Shown in pieces: positions 1 to 11,530 of a DNA stretch of 64,000 nucleotides. The translations under genes were made by a program, and so were the position numbers. How positions within the stretch are numbered: the stretch's first letter is position 1; every line of letters begins with the position of its first letter. Location: NCBI GenBank assembly GCA_032209605.1, contig JASFXZ010000016.1, forward strand, positions 13,826,001 through 13,890,000, given 5' to 3'. The notes under the pieces are model-generated. The model had not been told where the DNA came from and searched no databases. It saw only the letters and a list, made by a program, of their open reading frames with translations. The DNA comes from Mactromeris polynyma. Lineage: Eukaryota > Mollusca > Bivalvia > Venerida > Mactridae.

Positions 1-91
1 TAAAGATACACCTTTATACAAACAAATGAAATGAAAGATTTGATCGATCCAACAAAACGCAGTATAGTATATAGATATGTTTAAACATGTA

Positions 92-510
92 TAGTCATCA
101 TCACTATTCTCGCGGTATCACTATTCTCGCGGTATTTTCTTTCCTCCACCAACCTGTGATTACGAAAAAACGTGGTTGACCTACTTCTTTTTCTCAAGCA
201 AAAAAACAGTCTTACCTGTCAATATTCACCGTATTTTGGTAAGCATTTACGACAAATTGTTAATAAAATCATTTTCTATCAAAACAGCATGCAATCCCCT
301 ATAAAAAAATGGGTCAATTAAAAAAAAATCACGAGTTTCATATTCGTCTGCTTTTCTCCACCCACACGCATTTAGGTTTCAGACCACTAATTTATTTCTC
401 TTGCAGATAGTTAGTCTTGCACAAAACAGTTCAATTTAGTTATCTGAGGCCAATACTTTGTCTATTTTTAGATTATAATTGAAATACCGCGAGAATAGTG
501 ATGACGTCAT
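92..510. repeat. Inverted-repeat element with CCGCGAGAATAGTGATGAC arms
   Basis: The left arm (92-135) carries two tandem copies of CACTATTCTCGCGGTAT. The right arm (481-510) is its reverse complement and ends in the palindrome TGACGTCA. A third, shorter TACCGCGAGAATA copy lies at 685-697. The layout fits a small non-autonomous DNA transposon about 420 bp long. No coding capacity is seen inside. Confidence 0.5.
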
Positions 511-2507
511 CCTGTAAAAATGGCGGTGACCCCATGTACATTTGTTTACTTTTGTAACAAACTTTAAACATCTTTTCATTAATTTAATGCTGTTATGAAT
601 TGGGAAAGGATTGAAATTTATGCTTATGTGTTGGTATTTGATTTTAAGTTAACTATTATTTATTCATTATTCATTATTCGATAAGTACCGCGAGAATACA
701 GATATGCAGTGTATATAGTGCTCTTAGATTGACCGCGAACAGGTGTACGAACTTTCAGAACCAATCCATGTCAATTTAGGTAAGGAAATACCCTCGTGTG
801 TAACGCTTTAACTGCTGTTTGGTTTACTTGTCTATCAAAACCTTTTCAATACAACTACTTTGAAATGTAATGGTCCAGGTAATATATTTTTACATTCGTG
901 GTTAATAAAATCGTGGTCTATAAATGAACTTAAACACGTGATCAGGATTTCAGATACAGACATTGTTAACAAATCAGACGACACGATAGACATAGTGAAG
1001 TTTAAAGTCGATTAAAACATTGAATCAATAGGGCCTACCATACTACAACTTAAATATATCAGATACAATTCGCTACTGACCTAGATATATAGCTGATAAC
1101 GACAGTGAAGTATCTCAGTTACAGCAAGCATGGGGCGGATCAGGGAACAGTTTGTGTCAAGTTGAGAGTGCGCTGTAAAAAACGAATAACCAAATGGAAC
1201 ATCAATATCTCTCGAAGGAGACTACAATGTTTATGTTTTGTATTGTTTATAAGGTCTTCAGTCACGTACATTCACTTACATACACTTGTGTCGACCCTGC
1301 AAAAGACAATTGTGAGACACCGTTGATTGTACACAACCACTTGTCAAAACACTTATCGACATATTTTTATCTGGCGATAGATTTAATATATTGTCATTTA
1401 TTGTTAACAGTATATAATATACAAACTGGGAGTTCAGTGGGATAGAATGATCACTACACTAGAAAACCGTCAATTGTCTTACGGTCTCAATTGCCTCTCA
1501 ACCGTTCAACGTACATTTTACGGTCGCCAAAATCCAGGTTTTGAATATGATTGTTTTTTATGTGTGTGTGTTTAGTCAATATTTGCCTATGTAATTGTTA
1601 CATGCATGTGTACGTTCAGGGATTCCTTTTGACCCTCGAATTGACCCTTTGACCTCTGGAATTTCCAAAATGCTAGATTTTTAACCCAATGTTTCTGGCT
1701 GAAGGCTCTTAGTATAGGTAATTTGGTTATAAAACATGTTTTCAAAGGGTTTTACCTGGCATTGATGTAGCCTTTTCTTAGATTTAAAACCATGACAAAT
1801 TCTTTTTTTTGATTGCTTTATTTATTTCGGTATAAATGTATAAAACATGACATTAAGTAGCGACATACATGATGTAATCTAACACATGCATGACACGTGA
1901 TTCACTGTTCCATGTCAACTACATTATACACAAAAGATAACTCAAACAGATTGGAAATCTCTTGTTTCCATTGTGGTCCTTGTACGAAACATTTTGACAT
2001 AGGAAGACACATTATCAGCATTCTATAAACAGGGGTTCCATTTGATCCTGGGGTTGATACTTTGACCCCTAAAATTTCCAAAAAGCCACATTTTGAACCT
2101 CAGGATTCTTGTTGAAGGGTCAATTTTTCTCTAAATTAAAGATATTTAGCCTATAAAATAGTAAAATCTTGTCAAAAATTATCAAAATGGCCATTGAGGT
2201 TTAGCACCTAGTGGAATCTCTGGTAAATAATTGATCACATAACATTTACAATTAGTTTCTGTGTTAAAAATAGAACGCAGCGCATTACTGAAATCACACA
2301 TTACTGAATTATGCATCAGTTTTATCACATTAACTGAATTAGTCTAGGTTAACTGTATCACAGATATATATACCTCGCACACATTAGCTCAAAATTGAAT
2401 TAGGATACATTGCAAGTAATGTTATATAATATACTCATCTTTGACCTAGAAACCGTGACAAATAAATGTTAATTCTGAACAATAATATAACTTATAGTTA
2501 ATAAAAC
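511..2507. other. Non-coding stretch with a diverged local duplication
   Basis: No convincing exon is seen. A roughly 120-bp segment at 1617-1735 recurs in diverged form at 2033-2155; both contain TTTGACCC followed by AATTTCCAAAA. Upstream exons of the gene at 2798 should lie here or further left, but none could be recognised. Two overlapping open frames near 1105-1445 look like chance AT-rich frames. Confidence 0.4.
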
Positions 2508-2770
2508 TCCCCCTGTTTGTCCTCTTTAATTTCCCTTAATTATCCCTTATGGTCGGCCAAGCCATATAGATTTTGTTGTATACATACTAAAACTGCTCGG
2601 GACTATCTTGATACATGACCGATATGGCTAAGTATCCCTTACGAAGTTACCCTTGCGCCTTCTCAAATGCCTTATGTTTTATGGACTGTTGTTTTTCCGG
2701 AGGTCTGTGTGGAGAGGCATTGTCTTATGTATATGGCGTTCCCTGTAGCAACTTATTCTCTCTCCTTTAG
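2508..2770 (+). repeat. Dispersed repeat family E, copy 1
   Basis: This matches the copy at 29725-30066 on the same strand and the copies at 12153-12790 and 55789-56122 on the opposite strand. Shared blocks include ATGGTCGGCCA, TTTATGGA(C/T)TGTTGTTTT and CCCTGTAGCAA. The copy ends in a pyrimidine-rich run finishing CTTTAG at 2770, only 27 bp before the exon of the neighbouring gene. Confidence 0.75.
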
Positions 2771-2795
2771 TAAAATAGTTGTATTATATATTTAT

Positions 2796-2798
2796 AGG
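2796..2798 (+). other. Probable splice acceptor of the 472-residue exon
   Basis: AG at 2796-2797 follows a run of T and A, and the open frame begins exactly at 2798. The stronger-looking pyrimidine tract and AG at 2770 would bring the in-frame TAG at 2795 into the message. It could therefore serve only a transcript starting translation further downstream. Confidence 0.5.
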
Positions 2799-4219
2799 TA
2801 GTGAAGGATCAGTCAGACTTGAGTACGACTCTTCTAGACCCATACTTTGCAGAGGACGATTATCAACGTGCTTGCCTAGCTTTATCCGAGTATACTTACA
2901 GAATAGACAAACTGGCACAAAATGTGTTAGACTTTGCTAATGACAATGGTCTATTGTCGGGAGATGAGAACGACAGGTTGGGAAAATGGCTCTATGACAA
3001 CGAAGAAACCAGGAATGTAGATATTAAACCAGTGCGAGTCACAAGGGCTATTATGGAACTACACGATATACTGAACGTTCGTATGGCTGAAATATCAAAA
3101 AGAAACAATCGAGATGAAATGAATGTACTGTCTGATGCTGAAGATGTCGCAAATGATGCTGGAACAGTAACTGAAAGCAGTGAAAGTGGAACTTATGTTA
3201 CGGAAAATATGAATGATGAAACAAAACCTAAAACTTTGTGTGATGGTGCGACATGCAGTGGAATAGACCCCGAAAACATTGTTTCACAGATAAATGAACA
3301 TCTTGATCAAATAGGACCATCGATAATAAATCTGGTGGAAGGACTTATATTAAAACACAGTCTGTCTGAAAACGTGATGTTTAATATACAACAGAGTATA
3401 CTGGCGAGAGAGCGTGGTCAGCCATTAGAAAGAAGGGAATCGGAAAACACTGCGAACCACGAAGCAGAAACTGTTGAAACAGAATCTGACGAAGAACCCA
3501 ATGCTAAAGTTACCGAGGAAGACAATGACGCAAATGAAGTTGATGAGAATATTAGTGAAACACCTGGTGATGATGAAGTAGATGACGAACAAAATACAAT
3601 AGACCCTAGAGATTCGTTCACACAGTTGGGAATTAAACCGGAAGTTATGAAAAAGGAAGTGTACGATGTACTTGAGAAAAAATTCTTGCTGCGATTTGGT
3701 ATCGAAGACAATAAATCCAACTCGACTAATCTTTATAATAAATTTGCCGAGGAAGATCAGGCAAAGGAAGTTGAAAAGTCTGCTGGCGAAGGCGCTGGGG
3801 AAGCTGAGAACGTTGCTGAAGGTTCAATCAATGCAAACATTCCTATGGAAAACTTTAATCCTGCGGAACATATTAAAATGAACATTTATACTCTGTCGAC
3901 AGAATTTGTTCGAGAATTGCATCGGATTAAACAGAATACATTTGCTGACAGAAAGAACAGGGCGATGGTAGACTTACATGAGAGATGCTGTCGAGTTAAG
4001 AGAGAAATGGAAAACGTTGAAGAAGCCGTTGTGGAGGAACTTAATCTTGCATATGCTAGGAAAATGAAAAAGGTAGAAAACCAAGTGAAACAGATAGATG
4101 CAAAACAAGAGCAGTTAGAGGAAGCTGAAAGGTTATTGGAATTTTATGCAAGGACAGGACAACAAGAAAAACTTGCCGAGTTGATGCGACAGATTAACCT
4201 TCATCACGAGAAGAATTAA
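2798..4219 (+). CDS. Terminal coding exon of an acidic coiled-coil protein
   Basis: One long frame of about 473 codons runs to TAA at 4217-4219 and is by far the longest in the window. The frame is closed upstream by TAG at 2795-2797. That TAG is also the AG of a likely splice acceptor preceded by a T/A-rich tract, so translation probably starts in an unseen upstream exon. GTG at 2801 is not a credible animal start, and the first in-frame ATG is about 64 residues further in. Residues are counted here from 2801. Residues 1-100 are mixed and helical-looking. Residues 205-275 are strongly acidic (Glu/Asp/Asn-rich) and likely disordered. Residues 370-468 form a charged coiled coil ending LLEFYARTGQQEKLAELM. 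That coil resembles the B-box-associated coil of TRIM proteins, but no RING, B-box or NHL part is visible. Function is unknown; a cytosolic or nuclear scaffold is only a guess. Confidence 0.8.
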   Translation, partial: VVKDQSDLSTTLLDPYFAEDDYQRACLALSEYTYRIDKLAQNVLDFANDNGLLSGDENDRLGKWLYDNEETRNVDIKPVRVTRAIMELHDILNVRMAEISKRNNRDEMNVLSDAEDVANDAGTVTESSESGTYVTENMNDETKPKTLCDGATCSGIDPENIVSQINEHLDQIGPSIINLVEGLILKHSLSENVMFNIQQSILARERGQPLERRESENTANHEAETVETESDEEPNAKVTEEDNDANEVDENISETPGDDEVDDEQNTIDPRDSFTQLGIKPEVMKKEVYDVLEKKFLLRFGIEDNKSNSTNLYNKFAEEDQAKEVEKSAGEGAGEAENVAEGSINANIPMENFNPAEHIKMNIYTLSTEFVRELHRIKQNTFADRKNRAMVDLHERCCRVKREMENVEEAVVEELNLAYARKMKKVENQVKQIDAKQEQLEEAERLLEFYARTGQQEKLAELMRQINLHHEKN

Positions 4220-4229
4220 CGGAAGTGCA

Positions 4230-4457
4230 TACCCAATGTTCGTGTCACTGTGGTCCGACCAACTTCCTATAGAATTATAGAAGGAAAATATCTTCAAACC
4301 GCGAGAAATGCAAACAAATGTTAGAGATCAAACCTTTCACTATATAATGGTGTAAATATCATGTTTAAGTTATTTCTATTTCATTGTCCTTTTTGAAGTT
4401 TTTAAGATCACCTTTTTACATTGAAATAAGAAGGGGCTAAAACAATATCTCTGAATT
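4230..4457 (+). repeat. 3' UTR segment repeated at 7650-7896
   Basis: It starts 11 bp after the stop codon. Both copies share GTGTCACTGTGGTCCGACCA near the left end and TACATTGAAATAAGAAGGGG near the right end, with small indels between. Either a mobile repeat sits in the 3' UTR, or a piece of the UTR was copied 3.4 kb downstream. Confidence 0.75.
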
Positions 4458-6454
4458 GGGGTAAAATGTGGGTCGGACTGGGAGCACAAGATAAGATACC
4501 CCGTACAACGCTTGTTAAACATTCTATTCGATCTTTGAGAAATGTATTGGACGGTTAGACGTTGATACGTACGAGAATGTGGCAGTTGTATGAGGCAAAT
4601 GTTTGTCTCCACGTCGCGACAAAAGAATACTTACATTGTGATACTAGACAACGTGTTGATGAAGTTGTTGTCTTAAATTTATACTCAGTACATTTAAAAA
4701 CGCACAGTTTTTTAACCAAACATACTTCATTAAAATGCATTTTATTACTTTTCAAACTCATTGTTTTATGAAAATACTTATCGATTGTCATGAAATTTAG
4801 CATACATGTTGCGCACACTTGCAAAACTATTGTGTCAAATTCTTTTTTTGCATCCTAATAGTCAGTCAATGAAAATTTAGAAATTCCATATCGTGCGTTA
4901 TTACATGTACTGAGTATGTTTTCAATTGTCTCTTAATGTGGCTTCGTTGTCTCTAGTGTTGATGTCTCAGTGAAGTTACGATTTTCCTTCAGTTTTCGAT
5001 ATATTGATACACGTGGCAATATTTTTTATTTAGAATATGCTAACTCTTCATCAACAGTAACAGTACATGTACTGTGCACATTTCCCAGAAAAACACTCTT
5101 GGTGATGCTTAAGTTTTGTCTGTTGTTGAAGGATTTTTGCGCTAGAGAGGTTAAGTTGATTGTAATTTTTTACTAGTTTATTTTAGACAAAGTTGATACT
5201 GTTGTTCAAGAGAAGTTGTTGCGCAAGAGAGGGCCACCTTGGAAGGGGTTGCACGATAATTACTATACTTGACACCATTAAAAACGCAACTTTTTCACTT
5301 GGCCATTTTGTACTGGTGTTAAACGCGTTTTATTGTTACAAATGTGTAAATCAAGACATCAAACTATGAGTCTACGACCCTGGTATTCAATTTCCATTAA
5401 TTGATTAAGTTTAGGAAATTACATTTTAGAATTAAACACTTTTTTTTAATTATTTCTTTATAATGTCACCGTGCTGACGCGGAGAGTATTTAGTTGCGTT
5501 ATTAATGGCGTGGAATATATTTTGCGTCTTCATTTGTTCTACATTTTGTGTTATATTGTTAATGATTTGTTCATGTTTTGGTTCTTCACTGTTAATGTTA
5601 TACCACTTGAAACCTTTAATATGTTTATGTCGAGGTCTTTATGATTTTACTAAGATTTCTGTAGCTCATCTATCATTCATTCCACGTTGTGAGGTTCATA
5701 CACGTGTTCCTCGGTAATATCATCATTGTCACTTGTAATCGCGAAACTAGTTCTGTGTGAATCTAAACTTAAATCGACAAGTACGTCTTATTCTTTATAG
5801 CTAAATGTGTTTTAAACGTCTAGTGTATGGAATTAAAATGGGGGCAGTCGTTGAGTCGATACGGCTTTGGCCGCTCAACCAGGAGGTTGTGACTTCGAAC
5901 ACCCCAAGGTATTGAGCACATCTCTTAATAAGACACTAGCAGGGGCGTATATTCTTATAGGCCGTTTATGCCGTGGCCTACACTTTTTTCGAAAAAATAA
6001 AATGGTCGAAACATTTTTAATGTATATGTTTTAGATGTTATTGTCAGCATATTAACCGGAACGAAATATACACCAAAACGCATTACTGACGATATAGCTA
6101 CAAATGTGTCCGGGGTACCATGTCCACAACCCCCCTAAAACTAGGCATACACATCAATTTCAGCTGAGCTACGCCCCTGACTAGTATCGAGAGCGAATTA
6201 AATGGACTGTATGGTGCATTACAATATAGCTAATAATGTCATTAAACTTTAATTTACATTTTGCTCATTTTTTTGCTCGTTTTTTTACCATACATGCAAA
6301 ATATTCATGTATTTCATACAGTTGAAACACGGATAAATATACATCATCAAAGAACACTCTTATAACGTATTCCTCTGTATATGTTGAGAAAAAAGGAAAT
6401 TTTTAACATCTTTATTTAAAAAAAACTTCCTGTTATTTAACCAGCGAGGTGTAA
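4458..6454. other. Presumed 3' UTR/intergenic; weak repeat traces only
   Basis: No exon is recognised. Around 5190-5262 there is a family D fragment (AGAAGTTGTTGCGCAAGAGAGGG). At 5845-5955 there is a weak tRNA-like stretch followed by TCTTAATAAGACACTAGC, which recalls a SINE body. AATAAA near 5994 is one possible polyadenylation signal for the upstream gene. Confidence 0.3.
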
Positions 6455-6685
6455 AAGTAAACCTCAATAATACGACCATCCTTTGGGACCCTTGACAGCT
6501 GGTCTTCTTATTGAGGTGATTTTTATATTGAGGTTGAATAAAGAGCAAAGCATTGAATATGGACTTGAAAATTGTATTCTTAATGTTGAGGTGGTCGTAT
6601 TATTGAGGTGGTCGTATTTTTGAGGTGGTCGTATTATTGAGGTGGTCGTATTATTGAGATGGTCTTTAAGTGAGGTTTTATTGTA
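6455..6685. mobile_element. Family A foldback element, copy with 17-bp tandem array
   Basis: The left end is about ...AGTAAACCTCAATAATACGA and the right end is GTGAGGTTTTATTGTA. The right half holds five exact-phase copies of TTGAGGTGGTCGTATTA starting at 6586, 6603, 6620, 6637 and 6654. Confidence 0.8.
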
Positions 6686-6725
6686 TATAAGTTATAGCAA
6701 CAACACAGGATGAATATCTTTCACA

Positions 6726-6918
6726 TACACTCAAACCTGTGTTAAAGACCACCTGCGAACAAAGACCACTATTGCAAAACCTGTCTGCAAAGACCACCAA
6801 TTTTATCTCCCATCAGACCATTTTCAATGATATTTAATCTGTTAATAGAGACCACCTGTAAACAAAGACCACATTTTGCTGTTCCCATGGGTGGTCTTTA
6901 CAGACAGGTTTGACTGTA
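6726..6918. mobile_element. Family B foldback element, copy 1
   Basis: It begins TACACTCAAACCTGTG and ends ACAGGTTTGACTGTA. Inside, GACCAC motifs occur at 6747 and 6764 and again at 6850 and 6867, 17 bp apart each time. The same element is at 12998-13190 and 33700-33890. Confidence 0.85.
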
Positions 6919-7503
6919 TTTATGTTCAGATGTGCCTGATACATCTTTAAATAAACGGGTATGTCAATGTAAAATCGAAATTACGCACGTTGTTATACAA
7001 TTTGGCACATTGAGGCTGTGTTGCATATCTTTGAGATAGTCTAGCAGTGTTTACGATCCCTGTTTTGTTATTATGAATTCTAGTTTTGTGTGATATTTTG
7101 TTTCGTTTGCTAGAATTGTGAACGTTTAATATACATGTTAATAAAATAATATTTTGGTTTGAGAGCGTTTTTTTTATTTTATTGAAGCTGGAGCGTGCGA
7201 TACGTCACGGACACACACAGTTAGCATTGAAGTATTTTTTAAATTAGATGTGTTAAAGCGAAACTGGTGTATCTGCAAATTAATAGATAGGGATATAGAC
7301 TTGTTTCGCTATTACCCCTCGAGTTGGTCAGTGGACATGTCTGTTGTTTGCTACATGTTATCACACTCTGTATTAACATACTTGGTTGCCTAGCGACGTA
7401 CACATTTGGGACGTTGAACAGTGTATGTATAGTCCAATATAAAGAATTATAACATTATTCGTATCTTATATTTGATTCATGCTAATCCACTTTAAAACCT
7501 AAA
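6919..7503. other. No gene seen; possible polyadenylation signal at 7141
   Basis: AATAAAATAATATTTTGG at about 7141 looks like a transcript end and would give the upstream gene a UTR of about 2.9 kb. Nothing else is recognised. Confidence 0.25.
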
Positions 7504-7649
7504 TATTACTCCTGGTTCGAAAGTTGTGGGTGCGAATCGCGTCTAGGGCGATGATGTTGAACCGCGAAACACACAGTCACTTAATCAAGACCCGGGTACG
7601 GGTTAGCCACCCAGGAAACATTGAGAATGACTGATATAAGTGGTGGTCC
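7504..7649 (+). repeat. Weak SINE-like remnant
   Basis: GTGGGTGCGAATCGCGTC resembles a tRNA B box, and CACTTAATCAAGACCCGGG resembles a conserved SINE body. It abuts the repeat at 7650. It is degenerate, and no A box is clear. Confidence 0.35.
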
Positions 7650-7896
7650 TACCCAAACGTTCGTGTCACTGTGGTCCGACCAACTTCCTATAGAATTATA
7701 GATGGAAAATATCTTCAAACTGCGATAAATCAAAATATATTAAAGGTATCTTTCGTGTGCAAACAAATGTAAGAGACTTTATGACGTTGTAAATATTATA
7801 TTGCTGTGATTTCTACGTCATTGACCCTTTTTCAGTTTATTAAGGCCACCATTTTTACATTGAAATAAGAAGGGGCTAAAACTATATCTCTGAATT
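7650..7896 (+). repeat. Second copy of the 4230-4457 segment
   Basis: It is similar to the 3' UTR of the coiled-coil gene over its whole length, with a roughly 20-bp insertion near 7725-7750. No part of the coding exon is repeated here, so it is not a processed copy of that gene's ORF. Confidence 0.75.
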
Positions 7897-8015
7897 TAAA
7901 TCCTTTCCATTAGAGGAAGACATTGTGTGCAGAGATTTGTTAGACTTCATGCCTTAGTCGATGTACAAACAATATTTTCCGATTATGCAAAATTCTAACA
8001 CAACATCTTAAAATA

Positions 8016-8296
8016 TACAGTAAAACCTCAATAATAAGACCACCCTTGAAAACTGGTTTCTTATCCTGGTGGTCTTAATATTGAGGTTGAATAAAGAGCA
8101 AACAGTCGGAAAAAAACCTTTTTAAACTTACGTTGTGTTGGTTGTCCTTTTGTTTCATGAGGCGGAGAGGCGGAGAGGCGGAGAGGCGGAGAGGCGGAGA
8201 GGCGGAGAGGCGGAAATACAAATGGACTTGAAATGGTGTTCTTGATATTGAGAAGGCTTTGTTATTGAGGTGGTTTTTAAGCGAGGTTATACTGTA
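8016..8296. mobile_element. Family A foldback element with internal 8-bp array
   Basis: It starts TACAGTAAAACCTCAATAAT and ends GCGAGGTTATACTGTA. The middle is interrupted by unrelated sequence that includes seven GAGGCGGA repeats at 8159-8214. Confidence 0.85.
8159..8214 (+). repeat. 8-bp minisatellite (GAGGCGGA) x7
   Basis: Seven perfect copies lie in the middle of a family A element. It is GC-rich against an AT-rich background. Confidence 0.95.
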
Positions 8297-9536
8297 CTTC
8301 AAGAATATAGAATGTATGTTAAAGCTTTGATTAGGTATCATATTTTATTAAATGAACGATGACTTATCCTACTAAAGCCGATAGAATGTACATTGCTGAG
8401 GGTTAACATTATTAAGGACAATATCTATCTATAAGTTATAGTGAACCCAAGTTGTCTGCTGTCAATTTTGATTTTATGCGTGGTTTGAAGTTTGTCGAGT
8501 GATGTATCAAAATTTTAATATATCATCAAGTGTTCCAGATAAGGGGCAATCCGTTCAATGTTGTGATCATTTCAATTGAAGTTTGAAATGTATTGAAGTC
8601 AGCTAATGGCGTATACCTTCAAATGAACGACAAAGCGTATCGTTGACAATTATATTCACTTGAGATATCTATCTGTGACATAAGTTTATTTGAAGGATTG
8701 TTCAAAATGTCTAGTTTAGATTTCTCAAACTTCTTGACACATTTAGCTGTATATAAATGTATTAAACCTTTTAATGTAACAGTGACATTACTATACACAT
8801 TCAAGAATATTATTGGCATATGTAATTGCCAGATACATTTGAATTCATTGAAACCAGTTTTATGAAAAATTGAAAATATATAAGTCATGATAAGATACGT
8901 TTATTTATGTCTCACTTTTGTAAATAATCTACATATGTTTAAATTTTAAAAATATAATTCATGCACAAAACCACACAATCTGAGTTACTAGAGACAAGAT
9001 AAAAGAAATAAACAAAACACATAGATACATAAAATTAGTATCAAGATAATATTAAAAAAACAGCACTCATTATGGAAAATACATAAGAAAACTTCCTTAT
9101 AAGAATGCAATATTTACAAGTAAAACATTAACTGTACAATACGTTTTGTCTGGTGACTAGACTATTATGACAAGCTTTGGCACTGTATTTCACGATTTGT
9201 ATCATTAGATAATACATAACAGAATTTATCAAGATTATTATAATTACAGAAATCAGGACTAATATCACGTATACATTCAACAAGATTCTGCCTGATGCAG
9301 TCATACAAGCAACATGACATCTACACATTGAACTCATTTTCAATTTCATTAATACAAATTACAATTGAAACAATATTTTTCATTTAATGGTATGTGTTTA
9401 AAACGTACAAAAAGTTCAAATTATGCAGAATATGAATTCTCGGAATGTCTGGAGTAATTTGAATTCGCTGTTTTTGATTCTTATAATTATAATCGTCACA
9501 ATTATTCAAAATGGTTCTGTCATTTATGCAAAAAAA
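8297..9536. other. No gene recognised
   Basis: AT-rich. An open frame on the - strand (9349-9128, 73 codons) would encode one hydrophobic helix (LLNVYVILVLISVIIIILI). It has no homology I recognise and is more likely chance. Confidence 0.3.
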
Positions 9537-9661
9537 CCTCTCTAGAGTGACCCACTCTCCAATAACATTCTCAAATATTTACCTCTAGAACAGCAACCTC
9601 TAAACAGCGGCCGAAATTTGTATTTAACAAAGGGTGTTGCTATGTAGAGGTTTCTCTGTAA
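9537..9661. mobile_element. Family D fragment
   Basis: It begins AACCTCTCTAGAGTGACCC and closes GGGTGTTGCTATGTAGAGG. This is the inverted layout seen at 34782-35215. Confidence 0.55.
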
Positions 9662-9746
9662 TTATCGTTTGTAGTTTGAATAGGAAAATATTTTTTGTGA
9701 TAACAAGTGTTGAAGATAAAACGAAAAGATGTTCATATCAGGCCTA

Positions 9747-10122
9747 AACAAATATGTTTGTTGCCCCCCAAAATAGGGTAGGTAGGTCGGATTTTTTTGA
9801 TTTTTTGAGATTTTTTAATTTTCAAACGAAGCAAATTAAACATAGATTTAAATGAATATAATCTAAAAGACAAATCCCCTTACCCTTTTAACATGGCTAA
9901 TGTTTAATCAAGGTGAATATAATGTTCTATAACTGGAATACTCGTAAAGCGTCTAATAACTTGGCAGAAATGTGAAACCTAAAGAAATGTTACCAAAAAG
10001 AAGAAATTTTACCAAAAAGAAGAAATTTTACCCAAAATTAAAAAGATGTAAACACGCGAAAAATGTTCTAGGGGCGGGGCAAAAAAGGGTAGGTCCGAAA
10101 ACCTAAAACAAACATATTTTAT
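9747..10122. mobile_element. Inverted-repeat element, family I copy 1
   Basis: The outer ends are AAATATGTTTGTT and AACAAACATATTT, a 13-bp inverted repeat. Just inside are AGGGTAGGTAGGTCGG on one side and AGGGTAGGTCCGAAAACC on the other. The copy at 22918-23280 is in the opposite orientation. It contains a short direct repeat of TACCAAAAAGAAGAAATTT near 9990. Confidence 0.65.
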
Positions 10123-10659
10123 TACGCATCAGCTTTGTTATTTTACGCATGTGCATTATCAACATATTATTTAGACATATATTACTCCCATCTCAAGTAT
10201 GTTCAACAACCTCGCGTTTCTTGCATTCTTCTTCGTTGACTCAAAATTTCATTTTTGTTTGATAAGCTCCGAGTTTACTATTCAGGACGAGTTTAGGTAT
10301 TATCCCAAAATCCGTACCCTCTATATTGCGAAATACCCGGATAAATGACACAATGATGTCGGTTTTAAAAGTCTTACAACTATCTGATGAAATATACCTA
10401 CCCATTTCAATTAAAGTGAGTGACCTTTCGTGGTAAACAAAAACAAACTCTCGGACACAATATGTCCTCCGTGACCTTATATTGTCACATGGCTGAAAAC
10501 TAGGATGGTTGTTTCATTTTGTTTTGACGGGAGTCTATTGACTGTATTATTAATCAACTACATGTATTCAATATTGGCTTTACTATTTAACAATTTTCCC
10601 AGTTGATATGAGATAAAACTGGGCAATATATAAATAAACAGGGCTTATAAACTGGTCAA
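10123..10659. other. No feature recognised
   Basis: AT-rich sequence without an exon, array or element that I can identify. Confidence 0.3.
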
Positions 10660-10805
10660 ATTGGTGGTTGTCTGGGGTTCAGTAGAGCACCGGACTTCTG
10701 ATCCGATGATCTTGGGCTCGAGTCTCACCTGAAGCGAAATTATACCGCTTACTTCACAATCCCCCACTTAGGTGTGAGTACTCGATCCGGGATTATAACG
10801 GAGAC
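10660..10805 (+). mobile_element. SINE with Arg-like tRNA head
   Basis: TTCAGTAGAGCACCGGACTT resembles an A box and anticodon stem. The loop CTTCTGA would carry TCT (Arg), and GGGCTCGAGTCTC is a weak B box. The body TTAGGTGTGAGTACTCGATC resembles the bodies at 31190-31370 and 52070-52195. Confidence 0.6.
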
Positions 10806-10812
10806 TTACACT

Positions 10813-10899
10813 TGAATTGAAATGGGTTATTCGAAACCATGTATTAATCGAAATAAAATTTCGTATCCGATTAATTCGAATGAATGATGTACCACTGTA
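10813..10899. mobile_element. Family C element, right half only
   Basis: GAAATGGGTTATTCGAAACC and AATTCGAATGAATGATGTAC match the right half of the copy at 39335-39513. It directly follows the SINE at 10660. Confidence 0.65.
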
Positions 10900-11166
10900 T
10901 TGCCCTGTTTGAAATTCTAAACCAATATATGTAATTTAACATGAACTCTTTCTAAAAATAAATATTTTTAATTTATATATACTCTTTCTGCACGAAATAT
11001 CATCAATCATGCTCAAGATACCCAGGTCTCCAAAACGTATGTCACACGCCACAAAGCATGACGCCTTAATCAACGTGGGTACCCAACAGTGACCATCTAT
11101 AGTTGATGTAATTATTTTACCTATTTTAACTATTTCAAAACAACACTATACGTATTTTATTTAATG

Positions 11167-11351
11167 TACAGTAAAACCTCAATAATAAGACCACATTTGG
11201 GACCATTGAAAACTGGTCTTCTTATTGTGGGTGGTCTTAATATTGAGGTAGAATATACAGAACAGAACAGTGAAAATTGACTTGAAAATTGTGTTTTAGA
11301 TTTTGAGGTTGTCTAATTATTGAGGTGGTCTTCAAGTAATGTTTTACTGTA
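11167..11351. mobile_element. Family A foldback element, near-complete
   Basis: It starts TACAGTAAAACCTCAATAAT and ends GTAATGTTTTACTGTA, about 185 bp. This is the standard length of the family. No coding capacity. Confidence 0.9.
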
Positions 11352-11530
11352 TGCGTATAGATGTTTTATGTTATTTTGTAACAATTTTATTATTTAATTA
11401 ACCTTGAATTTAATAATATAAATGTTTATTAGATTGGCGATGAAATGAAGTTAAAATCCAGGTCGAAGATATTATCTTTAACTCACGCACATATTTGACT
11501 TCAATTCGCCTTCAATGAAGTTTACACAAT

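Noticed and set aside
2801..2803. GTG as the start codon of the 472-residue frame
   Set aside because: Animals do not normally start at GTG, and the sequence just upstream reads as a splice acceptor.
9128..9349. 73-codon - strand frame with one hydrophobic helix as a small membrane protein
   Set aside because: AT-rich DNA readily encodes Ile/Leu runs; no homology, splice context or promoter is visible.
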